A stretch of 64,000 nt of DNA from Chloroflexota bacterium (GCA_022821905.1 JAJECS010000031.1:49437-113436); one strand, 5' to 3'; shown: positions 43,785-53,595, numbered from the stretch's first letter. A program made the numbers and translations. Notes: generated from the letters alone by a model not told the origin.

Positions 43785-45230
43785 ATGACCCCCGACCGCC
43801 CGAACATCCTCTGGTACTGCACCGACCAGCAGCGGTTCGACACCATCGGCGCGCTGGGTAATCCGGACGTCCGCACGCCGAACCTCGACCGCTTCGTGGC
43901 GCAGTCGGTCGCGTTCACGCATGCCTACTGCCAGAGCCCCATCTGCACCCCCAGCCGCGCCAGCTTCCTCACCGGCATGTATCCCAGCCGGGTCCACAAC
44001 TCGCGCAACGGCAACGCCTTCGTGCCGCCGGAGACGGCGGACCGTCTCGTCACCCGCGCGCTGGCCGGAGCCGGCTATGACGGCGGGCTGGTGGGCAAGC
44101 TGCATCTGGCCGGCGCGGCGTCGGCGCAGGAACCGCGTGTGGATGACGGCTACCGCGTGTTCGAGTACAGCCACGCGCCGCGCAACGACTGGCCGCTGGC
44201 CCAGCACGACTACGCCCGTTGGCTGCATGACCAGGGCCACGATCCGGCGGAGCTGCTGCACGCGCCGGCGGGCTACGGCGGTCTGATGGCGCCCACGCCG
44301 GAGCGGGACAACGTGCCGGCGGAGCTGCACCAAACGACCTGGTGCACCGAGCGCGCCATCGACTTCATCACCAGCGACCGTGACCCCGACACGCCATGGT
44401 TCCTCTCGGTGAATCCCTACGACCCGCACCCGCCCTACAATCCGCCCTGGGAGTACTACCGCCGTTACGATCCGTCGGCGCTGCCTGGTCCGCACTTCCG
44501 TCCGAGCGACCTCGAAACGCAGGGCCGGCTGACCCGCGCCGGCGTGGATTTCCAGAGCGAGTCGCAGCACCCACACGCCTTCCGCGCGCGCGAGGTCCAG
44601 GCGGCCTACTACGCCATGATCGAGCTGGTCGACGACCAGTTTGGGCGGTTGCTCGACGCCCTGGAGGCGGCGGGCCAGGCGGAGAACACTGTCGTCATCT
44701 TCACCAGCGACCACGGCGAGTCGGCGGGCGACCACGGGCTCACCCAGAAGGGCTGCCGCTTTTTCGACGGCCTCACGCGCGTGCCCTTGATCTGGCGCTG
44801 GCCGGGCCGATTCGTATCCGGGCTGCGCAGCGACGCGCTGGTGGAGCTGACGGACATCGCGCCTACGCTGCTGGAGATTGCCGGGGTGACGGTCCCCGAG
44901 GAAACGCAGGGCCGCTCGCTGCTGCCAATCCTGCGCGGCTCGGCGCCTGCAAACGAACATCGGTCATTCGTGCGCTGCGAGTATCTGGACGCGGTGGACT
45001 TTCCCGGCCACACCCGCGCCACCATGTATCGCAACCGCCGCTGGAAGCTGAACGTCTACCACAACCACGGGCTGGGCGAGCTCTACGACATGCAGGCCGA
45101 TCCGCACGAGTTCGACAACCTGTGGGACAGCCCGGACCACCGCGCCACACGCGACGAGCTGGTGCAGGCCAGCTTCAACGCCACCGTCATGGCGCTGGAT
45201 CCAGGACCCCGAAGGACTTCCGCCTTTTAG
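43785..45230 (+). CDS. Sulfatase (arylsulfatase family)
   Basis: A 481-residue member of the alkaline-phosphatase-like sulfatases. The formylglycine motif is intact: Cys54-Thr-Pro-Ser-Arg (CTPSRASFLTGMYP). Metal ligands appear in DQQRFDTIGALGNP near the start and in the TSDHGESAGDHGLTQKG block. It lacks a signal peptide, so it should act in the cytosol on an imported sulfate ester. Sulfate released could feed the assimilation operon in this window, but that is inference. It needs a formylglycine-generating or anaerobic sulfatase-maturating enzyme, not seen here. Confidence 0.88.
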   Translation: MTPDRPNILWYCTDQQRFDTIGALGNPDVRTPNLDRFVAQSVAFTHAYCQSPICTPSRASFLTGMYPSRVHNSRNGNAFVPPETADRLVTRALAGAGYDGGLVGKLHLAGAASAQEPRVDDGYRVFEYSHAPRNDWPLAQHDYARWLHDQGHDPAELLHAPAGYGGLMAPTPERDNVPAELHQTTWCTERAIDFITSDRDPDTPWFLSVNPYDPHPPYNPPWEYYRRYDPSALPGPHFRPSDLETQGRLTRAGVDFQSESQHPHAFRAREVQAAYYAMIELVDDQFGRLLDALEAAGQAENTVVIFTSDHGESAGDHGLTQKGCRFFDGLTRVPLIWRWPGRFVSGLRSDALVELTDIAPTLLEIAGVTVPEETQGRSLLPILRGSAPANEHRSFVRCEYLDAVDFPGHTRATMYRNRRWKLNVYHNHGLGELYDMQADPHEFDNLWDSPDHRATRDELVQASFNATVMALDPGPRRTSAF

Positions 45231-45548
45231 CTACGGGCGCGGCGCCATGATTACCAGCAGCCGCGCCCGGTCGCCGGTCTCGTTCGTCACGCCGTGGTCG
45301 GAGCCCGCCGGCGCCCACACGGCGTGCCCGGGGCCGAACGCCTCCTGCTCGCCGTCCACCTCGAACGTCGGCGCGCCCTCGATCACGAAATAGACCTTGT
45401 CGGACGCTGCGTGCGCGTGCACTCGCTGGGCCTGACCCGGCTCCAGGCAGTAGACGTCACAGAACATCCGCTCCGACTCGAACAGGTTGTTCTTGGCCAT
45501 TTTGGCGGCGGCAAAGTCGCTGTGGCGATCAACGTGGTGCACGTGCAT
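45231..45548 (-). CDS. Small cupin-domain protein
   Basis: A 105-residue single cupin barrel. Motif 1 is visible as VHAHAASDKVYFVIEGAPTFEVDGE and motif 2 as GHAVWAPAGSDHGVTNETG, giving several His metal ligands. Single-domain cupins include dioxygenases, isomerases and sensors; nothing narrows the choice. It is directly convergent with the sulfatase gene: the two stop codons abut. Confidence 0.82.
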   Translation of the reverse strand: MHVHHVDRHSDFAAAKMAKNNLFESERMFCDVYCLEPGQAQRVHAHAASDKVYFVIEGAPTFEVDGEQEAFGPGHAVWAPAGSDHGVTNETGDRARLLVIMAPRP

Positions 45549-45610
45549 GGCGTCTCCCGATCGGCGGGGTATCGAGCGGCAGCGTAGCGCCGGCGACGAG
45601 CGACCGTCTG

Positions 45611-46912
45611 CTAGGCCGGCAGCTCCGGTCCGGCGGTCACCAGCGTATATGCCTCGGGATCGAGCAGCCGCGCCGCCGCCTGTTGCACGTCGTCCGCCGT
45701 CACGGCCTCGACGATGTCCGGATAGCGCATGAGGTAGTCGAGTCCCAGGCCGTAGTTCTCGATCGTCAGGAGCATGCCCGCGATGCCGCCGTTGCGTTCC
45801 AGCCGCAGCGGCAGCGAGCCGATCATGGCCTGCTTGGTGAGTCGCAGCTCTTCATCGGTGGGCGGCTCGTCCATCAGGCGCCGCGCTTCCGCCAGCCCGC
45901 TGGTGACGGCCTTGGGCACGTTCACCGGGTTGACGCCCGCGCGAATGGTCCACGGCATGCGGGCGTGGGCCGCCTCGGCGTGGCTGGTGGCGTGATAGGC
46001 CAGCCCCTGCGCGTCGCGCACGTTGGCGCCGATGCGTCCGTCCAGGCCCAGCTGCCCCAGGATGTAGTTGCCCATCATGACCGGGAAATACGCCGGATCG
46101 AGCCGTCGCACGCCGGGCCAGCCGAGCGTGAACTCGGTCTGCGTCTTGCCCGCGAGGCTCAGGTCCTCGCGCACGCCGCCAGCCGAGGTTGCGGCCGTGT
46201 CGAAGGCGCGGATGGCGTCGTGCTGGCGCTCGGCGGCGCCCGTGCCAGGTCCGCGCCAGTCTTCGAAATAGCGCGCGGCCAGGTCGCGCACGGCGTCGGG
46301 CGTTACCGCGCCGACCACCGCCAGCACCAGCGATTCCGGGTCGTAGGACCCAGCGTGAAAGTCCCGCACCTTGTCGGGCGTAAGGGCGCCCATGGTCTCG
46401 GCGTAGCCCTCGTCGGGGCGGCCGTAGGGATTGTCACGTCCGTAGAGCAACTCGCGGAAGCGTCGGTCGGCCAGCGCGCCGGGGTTGTTCTCGACGTGCG
46501 CGATGCCGGTGAGCGCCTGGTCGCGCAGGCGCTCGACTTCGTCGTCGGGGAAGACTGAGTTTTGCAGGCCGTCGGCAGCCAGCCGCAGCAGCACGTCCAG
46601 GTCCTCGGCCAGGGCGCGGCCGCTGAAGCTGCCGTACTCGATGCCGGCGCCGAAGTTGAGCGAGGCGCCCACGTCGTCCAGCTCGGCGCTGAACTGCATG
46701 AACGACCGCGTGGCCGTGCCGCGGTTGAGGCCATCGGCGGTCAGGCCGGCAAGGCCGCAATCGTCCTCGGATTCCAGGATGGCCCCGGCCGCGTGCTGCG
46801 CGGCCACCGCCACGGACGGCGAGGACGGGTTGGGATAGACCAGCAGCACCATGCCGTTGGCCACGGTGGACCGCGCCACCGTCTCGGGTCCGAGCGACCG
46901 CCCGCCCGTCAC
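45611..46912 (-). CDS. M16-family peptidase homologue, probably non-catalytic subunit
   Basis: A 433-residue insulinase/processing-peptidase fold protein. Where active M16 members carry HxxEH it reads DDCGLAGLTADGLNRGTATR, so the zinc site is missing. The R/Y-type region typical of the inactive partner is present in the C-terminal half (LGLDGRIGANVRDAQGLAYHA). The start is GTG 46912, overlapping the stop of the active subunit gene (GTGA). The pair should form a heterodimer in which this subunit shapes the substrate chamber. Confidence 0.85.
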   Translation of the reverse strand: MTGGRSLGPETVARSTVANGMVLLVYPNPSSPSVAVAAQHAAGAILESEDDCGLAGLTADGLNRGTATRSFMQFSAELDDVGASLNFGAGIEYGSFSGRALAEDLDVLLRLAADGLQNSVFPDDEVERLRDQALTGIAHVENNPGALADRRFRELLYGRDNPYGRPDEGYAETMGALTPDKVRDFHAGSYDPESLVLAVVGAVTPDAVRDLAARYFEDWRGPGTGAAERQHDAIRAFDTAATSAGGVREDLSLAGKTQTEFTLGWPGVRRLDPAYFPVMMGNYILGQLGLDGRIGANVRDAQGLAYHATSHAEAAHARMPWTIRAGVNPVNVPKAVTSGLAEARRLMDEPPTDEELRLTKQAMIGSLPLRLERNGGIAGMLLTIENYGLGLDYLMRYPDIVEAVTADDVQQAAARLLDPEAYTLVTAGPELPA

Positions 46913-48189
46913 GCCCGCGCCGGACCCTCGGGAATGAACCAGCCGGTGGTCCGCCGGTCCGGACGCAGATAGGTTTGCGCCGCGCGCTGCACGTCCTGCG
47001 GTGAAACTTCCGTCAGCCGCTCGGTGAAGGTCTGCGCCGCCCTCCACGTGTGCGCGATATCCAGGAATCCCAGCCACATCGCCTGCGCCGTTACGCCCTC
47101 CAGGCCGATCGCCTGCTTGGCGCGCGCCTGGCGCACGGCGCGGGCGAGCTCGGCCTCGTCGGGCGCGGAGTCCTGCAAGTCTTGGATCTCCGCCGCGACT
47201 GCCTCGGCGATCGGCTCGCGGTCGCCGTTGGGCTTGAGCACCACGGTGATGCGGTGCAGGGTGGGGTCGATGTTGAAGCCGACATCCGTGCCGACCGCGG
47301 CCGCCATGCCGGAAGCCACGAAGCGCCGATAGAGCCGCGAGGTGCGCACGATCCCGCCGCCGCCGAACGGTCCGCTCTTGGGGCCGGAGAGCAGCGCATC
47401 GAGCGCCAGCAGCGCGGGAAAGTCTGGATGCGCGAACTCCGGGATCCGGTGGCCCACCGTCAGGATCGGGAATGGACCCGGGTGCCGCACGTCGACTTCG
47501 CGGGGGCTCGTTTGCTCGGGCTCTCGCACGGCCAGCGGCTCCGGCAGCGTCCGCGCGGGAATGTGCCCAAACGCCGCCTCCATCCGCTCCAGCACGTCGG
47601 CCTCGTCCACGTCTCCCGCGATGACCGCCAGCGCGTTGTTGGGCGAGTAGTAGTCCTGGTAGTGGCCATAAAGCTCGTCTCGGGTCATACGGTTGAGATC
47701 GGCCTTGCTGCCGATCACCCCGTGACCGTAGGGATGGGTGGTGAAGGCGGCGGCCTCGAGGGCTTCACTGAGCAGGAACATCGGCTCCGCCTCGTGCCCC
47801 TCGCGCTCGGAGATGATGACGGTGCGCTCGCTGGCCACGTCGTCGGGGTCGAAGACGGCGTTGGCCATGCGGTCGGACTCGATCCGCAGCGGCAGGTCCA
47901 GGTGCTGCGACGGCACCGTCTCGAAATAGGCCGTCGTATCCTCCGTGGTGAACCCGTTCCACGTGCCGCCCACGCCGTTGACCAGGCGGCCGATGTCGCC
48001 GGGGTTGAGCGTCTCGGTACGCTTGAACAGCATGTGCTCGACCCAGTGGGAGGCGCCGCTCATGCCCGACGGCTCGTTGCGCGCGCCCACGCGATACCAC
48101 ATCACAAAGCTGACCAGGGGAACGGCGTGACTCTCGCGCAACAGGACCTGGAGTCCGTTGGAGAGGGTGTGCTCGGCGACGTCGTCCAT
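46909..48189 (-). CDS. M16-family zinc peptidase, catalytic subunit
   Basis: A 426-residue M16 peptidase with the inverted zinc motif His48-Trp-Val-Glu51-His52 (SHWVEHMLFK) and a downstream ERTVIISEREGHEAEP segment supplying the distal Glu ligand. Related enzymes degrade small peptides or presequences. There is no signal peptide. It precedes and overlaps the inactive-subunit gene, the usual order for heterodimeric bacterial M16 enzymes. The start ATG 48189 matches the family N-terminus (HTLSNGLQVLLRES). Confidence 0.88.
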   Translation of the reverse strand: MDDVAEHTLSNGLQVLLRESHAVPLVSFVMWYRVGARNEPSGMSGASHWVEHMLFKRTETLNPGDIGRLVNGVGGTWNGFTTEDTTAYFETVPSQHLDLPLRIESDRMANAVFDPDDVASERTVIISEREGHEAEPMFLLSEALEAAAFTTHPYGHGVIGSKADLNRMTRDELYGHYQDYYSPNNALAVIAGDVDEADVLERMEAAFGHIPARTLPEPLAVREPEQTSPREVDVRHPGPFPILTVGHRIPEFAHPDFPALLALDALLSGPKSGPFGGGGIVRTSRLYRRFVASGMAAAVGTDVGFNIDPTLHRITVVLKPNGDREPIAEAVAAEIQDLQDSAPDEAELARAVRQARAKQAIGLEGVTAQAMWLGFLDIAHTWRAAQTFTERLTEVSPQDVQRAAQTYLRPDRRTTGWFIPEGPARA

Positions 48190-48291
48190 GGGGTGCGATT
48201 ACCGCCGGCGGCGGGCCGACGGGATGCTAGCACAGCGGTCGGTGCCCCCATCCGCGCCCGTCTGCACCCAGGAGTGGGTCTCCGCAACTCT

Positions 48292-48380
48292 GTCATTCCG
48301 GCGGAAGCCGGAATCCAGATCCGGCCCACCGTCGCCGGATCACCACGGCTTCGTCATTCCCGCGAAGGCGGGAATCCATG
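48292..48380 (+). repeat. Two tandemly oriented GTCATTCC palindromic repeats
   Basis: Copy one (48292-48320) has the stem CCGGC/GCCGG, and copy two (48353-48380) has CCCGC/GCGGG. Both keep the frame GTCATTCC...GGAATCCA and the same orientation, 32 bp apart, between divergent genes. Same family as 16538 and 32768. Confidence 0.75.
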
Positions 48381-48416
48381 CCCGGCGACCCGGCGTCCGC
48401 CCGGCGAAGCCCGCCC

Positions 48417-49949
48417 ATGACCCCGGCTGAATTCGAGGCGCACGTCCGCGAGGCCATCGCCCTCATTCCGGCGGGCTTGCGCGATCGGCTCGAAAACGTC
48501 GAAGTCGTCGTCGCCGACTGGCCCACGGAGGACGAACTGGAAAGCGCGGAGGTGCCGCCGGGCTATACCCTCTTCGGCCTCTACAGCGGCGTCCCCCTCA
48601 CCGAGCGCACCTCCGGCTATCACATGGTGCTGCCGGACCGCATCACCATCTTCCAGGGCCCGCTCGAAGAGGCCTGCCGCGATCCCGACGACCTCCGTGA
48701 AGAGATCCGCGCCACGGTGATCCACGAGTTCGCCCACCACTTCGGGCTCTCGGACGACGATTTGATACGGCTGGGGGAGGGCGGCTTAATGGCTGCCGCG
48801 ACGCTTCGCTGTCCGGCCTGCGCCATCGATGTTCCGTGGGACGCCTCCCTGCTGGCCTGCCGGCGCTGCGGAGGGCTGCTCGACGCCGCCATGGACTTGC
48901 CGAAGCTCACTCACGACATCACGGCGCTCATCGACGACGGTGCGCCCGGCGTCTGGCGCTACCGACCCGCGCTGGCGCTGCCGAGCGACCTGCCCACCCT
49001 GTCGCTCGGCGAGGGGCGCACGCCGGTGGTTGACCTCGCGGCCTGGGGCGGTAGCCACGGGTTGAGCCAGAGCCGCGCCAAATTGGAGTTCATGGCGCCC
49101 ACCGGGTCGTTCAAGGACCGCGGTGCGGCGCCGGTGATCGCCTCGCTCAAGGCCCAGGGCGTCGCCAGGATCGTCGAGGACTCATCGGGCAATGCGGGCG
49201 CCGCCATGGCCGCCTACGCCGCGCGCGCCGGGCTGGAAGCCGACATCTACGTGCCCGCCGCGGCGCCGTCGGCCAAGCTCGCGCAGATCGCGCAATACGG
49301 CGCCGCGGTGCGTCCCGTGGAAGGCACCCGGGAGGACGTGGCCGACGCGGCGGCTGCCGCCGCGCAGGCGCCCGGCGCGGCCTACGCCTCGCACAGCCGG
49401 CATCCGGCTTTCGTCGAAGGGACCAAGACGTTCGTGCTGGAGTTGCTGGAGGACGGCGTCGACGCACTGCCGCAACACCTCGTGTTTCCGGTGGGCAACG
49501 GCGGACTGATCCTGGGCGCGCACAAGGCGCTGACCGAGCTGCGGCAAGCCGGCCTGCAATTCCGGATGCCGCACCTGCACATCGCCCAGGCGGCGGCCTG
49601 TCAGCCGCTCGCTCAGGCGTTCAACACAGGCGCCACCGCGCCGGTTGCCGTCGAACGCCGTCCGACCATGGCCGGCGGCATCGACGTCGCCGTCCCGGCA
49701 CGCGGCGTCGCCGTGCTTCAGGCCGCCCGCGACACCGGCGGAAGCGCCGTGGCGGTCGGCGAAGACGAAATCTCGGCGACCCGTTCCGCCCTTGCACGCG
49801 ACGAGGGCCTGTTCGTCGAGGCCACCTCAGCCGCCGCCTTCGCCGCCGCCGCGAAACTGCGCGCCCAGGGCGCGATCGCCGCCGGTGACTCCGTCGTCAT
49901 CGCCGCCACCGGCAGCGGGCTCAAGGACCCGCCGGAACAGTCGGCCTAA
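48417..49949 (+). CDS. Metallopeptidase-threonine synthase-like in-frame fusion
   Basis: A continuous 510-residue frame. Residues 1-122 are a DUF1025-type zincin (VIHEFAHHFGLSDDDLIRLG, zinc motif His103-x3-His107). From Met125 the sequence is a complete pyridoxal-phosphate enzyme of the threonine synthase family: a zinc-ribbon-like C132PAC135/C148RRC151, a PLP-lysine segment PTGSFKDRG (Lys233), SSGNAGAAMAAYA, and GNGGLILGAHKA. Both parts look full length, yet the junction GGL-MAAA has no linker. A good ribosome site (GGGGGAGG) precedes the internal ATG 48789. The fusion may be real or a recent loss of frame, with the second protein still starting internally. The start at ATG 48417 avoids an upstream repeat. 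Confidence 0.78.
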   Translation: MTPAEFEAHVREAIALIPAGLRDRLENVEVVVADWPTEDELESAEVPPGYTLFGLYSGVPLTERTSGYHMVLPDRITIFQGPLEEACRDPDDLREEIRATVIHEFAHHFGLSDDDLIRLGEGGLMAAATLRCPACAIDVPWDASLLACRRCGGLLDAAMDLPKLTHDITALIDDGAPGVWRYRPALALPSDLPTLSLGEGRTPVVDLAAWGGSHGLSQSRAKLEFMAPTGSFKDRGAAPVIASLKAQGVARIVEDSSGNAGAAMAAYAARAGLEADIYVPAAAPSAKLAQIAQYGAAVRPVEGTREDVADAAAAAAQAPGAAYASHSRHPAFVEGTKTFVLELLEDGVDALPQHLVFPVGNGGLILGAHKALTELRQAGLQFRMPHLHIAQAAACQPLAQAFNTGATAPVAVERRPTMAGGIDVAVPARGVAVLQAARDTGGSAVAVGEDEISATRSALARDEGLFVEATSAAAFAAAAKLRAQGAIAAGDSVVIAATGSGLKDPPEQSA

Positions 49950-49971
49950 GCCGCTCGCGTCTGCCGTGAAG

Positions 49972-50508
49972 TCAGGCGGCGCCGCGCTTCGCCCGCGCCT
50001 TGCGCCGCGCCTGCTTGGCCTCGGGGCTGTGCACCGCCTCATGCGCCGCGATCAAATCCTCCGGCGTCACCCGCGCCACGGCTTCGCCGATCACGTCCAG
50101 CGCCGCGTCGTCGGCGCGCCGGAAGCGCACGCACGACTTGCCCATGTTCAGCTTCTTGCCCGCCGCCGCGTAGGCCGCCACGAACCAGTCCGTCAGCTCC
50201 TGGCTGGCGTAGAGCCCGTGCAGATAGACCGAGATGTGCCGCTTCTGCGACGCCAGGGCCACCGAACCCAACGCCTGGCCGTTGTAGGTGTCGGGAAAGC
50301 GCTCCAGCGGAATCGCGTAGCCGATCATCCCGTACTGCATGGTCTCCTCGAGCCCGTCGGGCAGATTGGCCAGGATCGCCTCGCGCACCCGCGCCACCTC
50401 CGCCCGCCGATCCTCCGGCAACTCGGCCAGGTATTGCTCAACCGTCGTCGCACTGCTTGAAACCACGCGCTCATTCCCTCCGGTGCAGGCGTGCCATGCC
50501 GCGACCAT
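49972..50508 (-). CDS. DUF1801-domain protein
   Basis: A protein of up to 178 residues with the YdhG-like DUF1801 core: TVEQYLAELPEDRRAEVARVREAI, MQYGMIGYAIP, and ISVYLHG, then KLNMGKSCVRFRRADD. A basic lysine/arginine-rich tail follows. The family is thought to bind iron or act in stress handling, but no reaction is known. GTG 50466 (VVSSSATTVEQ) is a plausible later start that would give about 164 residues. It is transcribed alone, divergent from the TPP enzyme gene. Confidence 0.78.
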   Translation of the reverse strand: MVAAWHACTGGNERVVSSSATTVEQYLAELPEDRRAEVARVREAILANLPDGLEETMQYGMIGYAIPLERFPDTYNGQALGSVALASQKRHISVYLHGLYASQELTDWFVAAYAAAGKKLNMGKSCVRFRRADDAALDVIGEAVARVTPEDLIAAHEAVHSPEAKQARRKARAKRGAA

Positions 50509-50713
50509 GTCGGCTGAAAAGCGTAACGCTCACGGGTTCGGCAAGAGCCAAGCCCAGGGGCATCGCTCCGCATGGGCGACGCCAGATTCACCGCCATCCG
50601 GCTAACCAAATACCATACGTCCGCGACACAGCTGTCTCCCTCGGGGGCATGGTGCACCACGTGGCCAGAGTCCGTGATCTTGCCCCCGGAGCACTCCGCA
50701 TTTGGAGGACACC

Positions 50714-52402
50714 TTGCCCGTCATGAGCGGCGGCGAGGCTTTGGCGGAAGCCCTCGTTCGCGAAGGCGTGGAGGTCATCTTTGGCATTCCCGGCATCCAC
50801 ATGTCGGGCATCATGGCCGCTCTGCGGGACGACCCCCGAATCCGCATGATCACCACCCGCCACGAGGCGGCTGCCAGCCACATGGCCGATGGCTATGCCA
50901 GGGTCTCCGGCAAGCCGGGTGTCGTCCTTGTCGTGCCCGGTGCCGGGGTCTACAACGCTGCCACCGGACTGGCCACCGCCTACGCCCGCTCCTCGCCCGT
51001 CCTCGCCATCGCCGGCCAGATCCCGCGCGGCCAGATCGGAGGAGGCTCCGGCACCCATCACGAGGTCCTGGACCAGGGTTCCATCGTGCAGCCCGTCACC
51101 AAGTGGCGGCGGCAGGCGCTCACGCCACGGGAGATCCCGGACGCCGTCTCCGAAGCCTTCCGCCAGATGCGCACCGGCCGCCCCCGCCCCACGCTGATCG
51201 AAATCCCGCCCGAGGCCGGCGTCGAGCGCGACGATGTTGTGCTGCGCGACCCGGCGCAGATTCCGCGCCCCGTGCCCAGCTCCAGTCAGTTGCGCGAGGC
51301 CGCCCGCGTCATCGCGGAGTCTCGCCTGCCCCTCATCTACGCCGGCGGCGGCGTGGCCATCTCGGACGCCGAATCCGCCCTCGTCGCCCTGGCCGAAGCC
51401 ACCAACATCCCGGTCATAACCTCCAGCGGCGGGAAGGGCGCCATCCCCGACCGCCACCCGCTCTCATACGGTTCGTGCTTCGCCCCGTGGGGCGAGCATG
51501 ACGAGATGAACGAGCTCTTCGAGGTGATGCAGGCCGCCGACGTCGTCATCGGCATCGGCGCGCGCTTCTCGCTCGGCAATCCGGCTGGCGAGGCCTCCAC
51601 GCTGATCAATATCAACATCGACGAGGACGAGCTCACCCGCGTCCAGGCCAACACGCTTCCCCTTCACGGCGACGCCAGGGCCACCGTCGAAGCGCTGCTC
51701 CCCTGCCTGCGCGAGGCCGACGCCGGCGACCGTCCCTCGCCGGTCGAAGCCGTCGTCGCCGCCCGCCGCCTGATCGCCTACGCGGACATCCGACGCCAGG
51801 AGCCGCAGTACCCGATCCTCGAAACCATGCAACGCAGCATTCCCGAGGACACCCACATCGTCTGGGACGTCACCCAGTTTGGCTACTACGCTCGCACCCA
51901 CTACCAGGTCCATCACCCCAAGACCTTTATCGACTCCGGCTACTCCTTCAACCTCGGGTTCGGTTTTCCTACTGCCCTGGGTGCAAAGGTGGCGCATCCC
52001 GACCGCCACGTGCTCAGCGTCAACGGTGACGGCGGCTTCCTGTTCAATGCGGTTGAGCTGGCCACGGCTGTGAAATACGGGGTCAACGTGGTCACCGTCG
52101 TCTTCCGCGACGACGCCTTCGGCAACGTCGCCCGCGACCTGGACGAGCTGTTCGGCGGCACCTACGAAACCGACCTGCACAATCCCGACCTCGTCGCGTT
52201 CACCGAGTCCTTCGGCGCCGTCGCCATGCGAGCCGGCGAGCCCGCGGAGTTGGAAACCCTGCTCCCGCAAGCGCTTGCCTGCCAGGCCCCCGTGGTCATC
52301 GACGTCCCCGTCGGTCACATGCCGCTGCCGCGCGCCAAGTTCATGGCCGCCCTTCCGTCACTCCCCTGGACTCGCCCCCAGGACGGTCTGATTTCAAGCT
52401 GA
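50714..52402 (+). CDS. Thiamine-diphosphate-dependent enzyme, acetolactate-synthase-like
   Basis: An enzyme of about 562 residues with the three-domain TPP fold. The N-terminal Pyr domain carries the catalytic Glu in TTRHEAAASHMADGYARVSG, a central domain follows, and the PP domain has the GDGGFLFNAVELATAVKYGVN motif for Mg-TPP. Relatives include acetolactate synthase, benzoylformate decarboxylase and sulfoacetaldehyde acetyltransferase; the true substrate is unknown, and no regulatory ilvN-like subunit follows. A GGAGG at 50704-50708 points to TTG 50714 as start, five bases downstream; ATG 50723 is an alternative. A TTG at 50702 is too close to serve. Confidence 0.85.
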   Translation: MPVMSGGEALAEALVREGVEVIFGIPGIHMSGIMAALRDDPRIRMITTRHEAAASHMADGYARVSGKPGVVLVVPGAGVYNAATGLATAYARSSPVLAIAGQIPRGQIGGGSGTHHEVLDQGSIVQPVTKWRRQALTPREIPDAVSEAFRQMRTGRPRPTLIEIPPEAGVERDDVVLRDPAQIPRPVPSSSQLREAARVIAESRLPLIYAGGGVAISDAESALVALAEATNIPVITSSGGKGAIPDRHPLSYGSCFAPWGEHDEMNELFEVMQAADVVIGIGARFSLGNPAGEASTLININIDEDELTRVQANTLPLHGDARATVEALLPCLREADAGDRPSPVEAVVAARRLIAYADIRRQEPQYPILETMQRSIPEDTHIVWDVTQFGYYARTHYQVHHPKTFIDSGYSFNLGFGFPTALGAKVAHPDRHVLSVNGDGGFLFNAVELATAVKYGVNVVTVVFRDDAFGNVARDLDELFGGTYETDLHNPDLVAFTESFGAVAMRAGEPAELETLLPQALACQAPVVIDVPVGHMPLPRAKFMAALPSLPWTRPQDGLISS

Positions 52403-52449
52403 GCGTCAGGCGTCGGTCTGCCGCCCGCCATTCAATGTGGACCGGTGGT

Positions 52450-53586
52450 CTACCGCCCGGCCGGGGCCAATGTCGCCGGCTCGCGCGGCAGGGGGGCGTC
52501 GTCCTCCGTGGGGTATTGCTGAAATAGCTGTCCCCACGGCCCGCGAAGCGCTTGCGCCACTCGGCGGCGGCCATGGACGTTCCACCAATAGACATCGTGA
52601 TAGGCGCGGGACGCCGCGTAGGACCAGGGCGCGATCACCGTGCGCAGCAACAGCCGTTCCAGGGGCTTCAGCGGTCCCCAATAGATGAGCTTCTGCCCGC
52701 GGCTGGCGAATGTCTCGCGGGCCGTGCGGGCCTGCCAGCTCACGGCGTCGGGGTCGACGCCCACCACCTCGATCTCGCGCGCGTCCGCGGTGCCCAGCCC
52801 GGCTTCGTGCGCCAGCCGCAGAAACGGAATCTCGAACGGGTCCAGCCCCATCAGCCGGGCAACGGTGGCGTCCACCGCAACCTGATCGGCGCCCGCTAGC
52901 ATCAACCCGCGCTCGTGCACGTCCATGCAGCGCGGTCCGGGGCCTTCGCCGATGAACGTGCCGTCCACGACGGCGAAGACGCTGTTGTGGATCTCCTTCT
53001 GAATCGTCAGCAGGTCCACCAGCGTCTCGTGGATCGTGGCGTGGCAGAAGTGGCGCTTCTCGAAGAGTAGGCCGCCAAATGCGTTTTTCATGGCGCCGGT
53101 GATGGTGGTGAACACGTGCGTCTTCATCGTCGGCAGGTGGATGATGTTGGTGCCGATCAGGCGCTCCGGAATGCGCACGCCTTCCGGATATACGTCGTGC
53201 AACGTGAGCATCCGGCCCTGCGGCTCATAGCGCACCCAGCGCTCGTCCTCGTAGAGATGCACGTTGCGCACGCCGTGCGCCGCCAGCACCGGTCGATGCT
53301 TGTTGACGCGCTCGCCCACGCGGGCGCTGACCACCACGGTGCGGTTGTGCGCGCCGAAGATGGTTTCCACGGGGAACCCGTCGGCTAGCAGCGTGCGAGT
53401 GACGCCGTCGAGCTGCCAGGGCGCGGTGGAGCAGGCCGGATACCAGTGGTGCCACGAGATATTGATCTTGAGCGCGGTTTCGGCCGCGGGATCGAGGTGT
53501 TCCCGGTAACCGGCGCGGCGCATGACATCGGCGACGTCGTCGAGGACCGACTCGGGCCGCGTGCGAACCAGGGCGACGGTGCTCAA
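52450..53586 (-). CDS. DUF362-domain protein
   Basis: A 378-residue protein of the DUF362 family, recognised from LKINISWHHWYP near the N-terminus, the IIHLPTMKTHVFTTITGAMKNAFGGL block, and HETLVDLLTI, then FAVVDGTFIGEGPGPRC. Many DUF362 members carry ferredoxin-like cysteines; this one does not. The function of the family is unknown. The gene lies 9 bp after the RibD-like gene and ends a three-gene operon with it and an enolase-superfamily enzyme. Confidence 0.8.
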   Translation of the reverse strand: MSTVALVRTRPESVLDDVADVMRRAGYREHLDPAAETALKINISWHHWYPACSTAPWQLDGVTRTLLADGFPVETIFGAHNRTVVVSARVGERVNKHRPVLAAHGVRNVHLYEDERWVRYEPQGRMLTLHDVYPEGVRIPERLIGTNIIHLPTMKTHVFTTITGAMKNAFGGLLFEKRHFCHATIHETLVDLLTIQKEIHNSVFAVVDGTFIGEGPGPRCMDVHERGLMLAGADQVAVDATVARLMGLDPFEIPFLRLAHEAGLGTADAREIEVVGVDPDAVSWQARTARETFASRGQKLIYWGPLKPLERLLLRTVIAPWSYAASRAYHDVYWWNVHGRRRVAQALRGPWGQLFQQYPTEDDAPLPREPATLAPAGR

Positions 53587-53595
53587 ATTGGGCTG

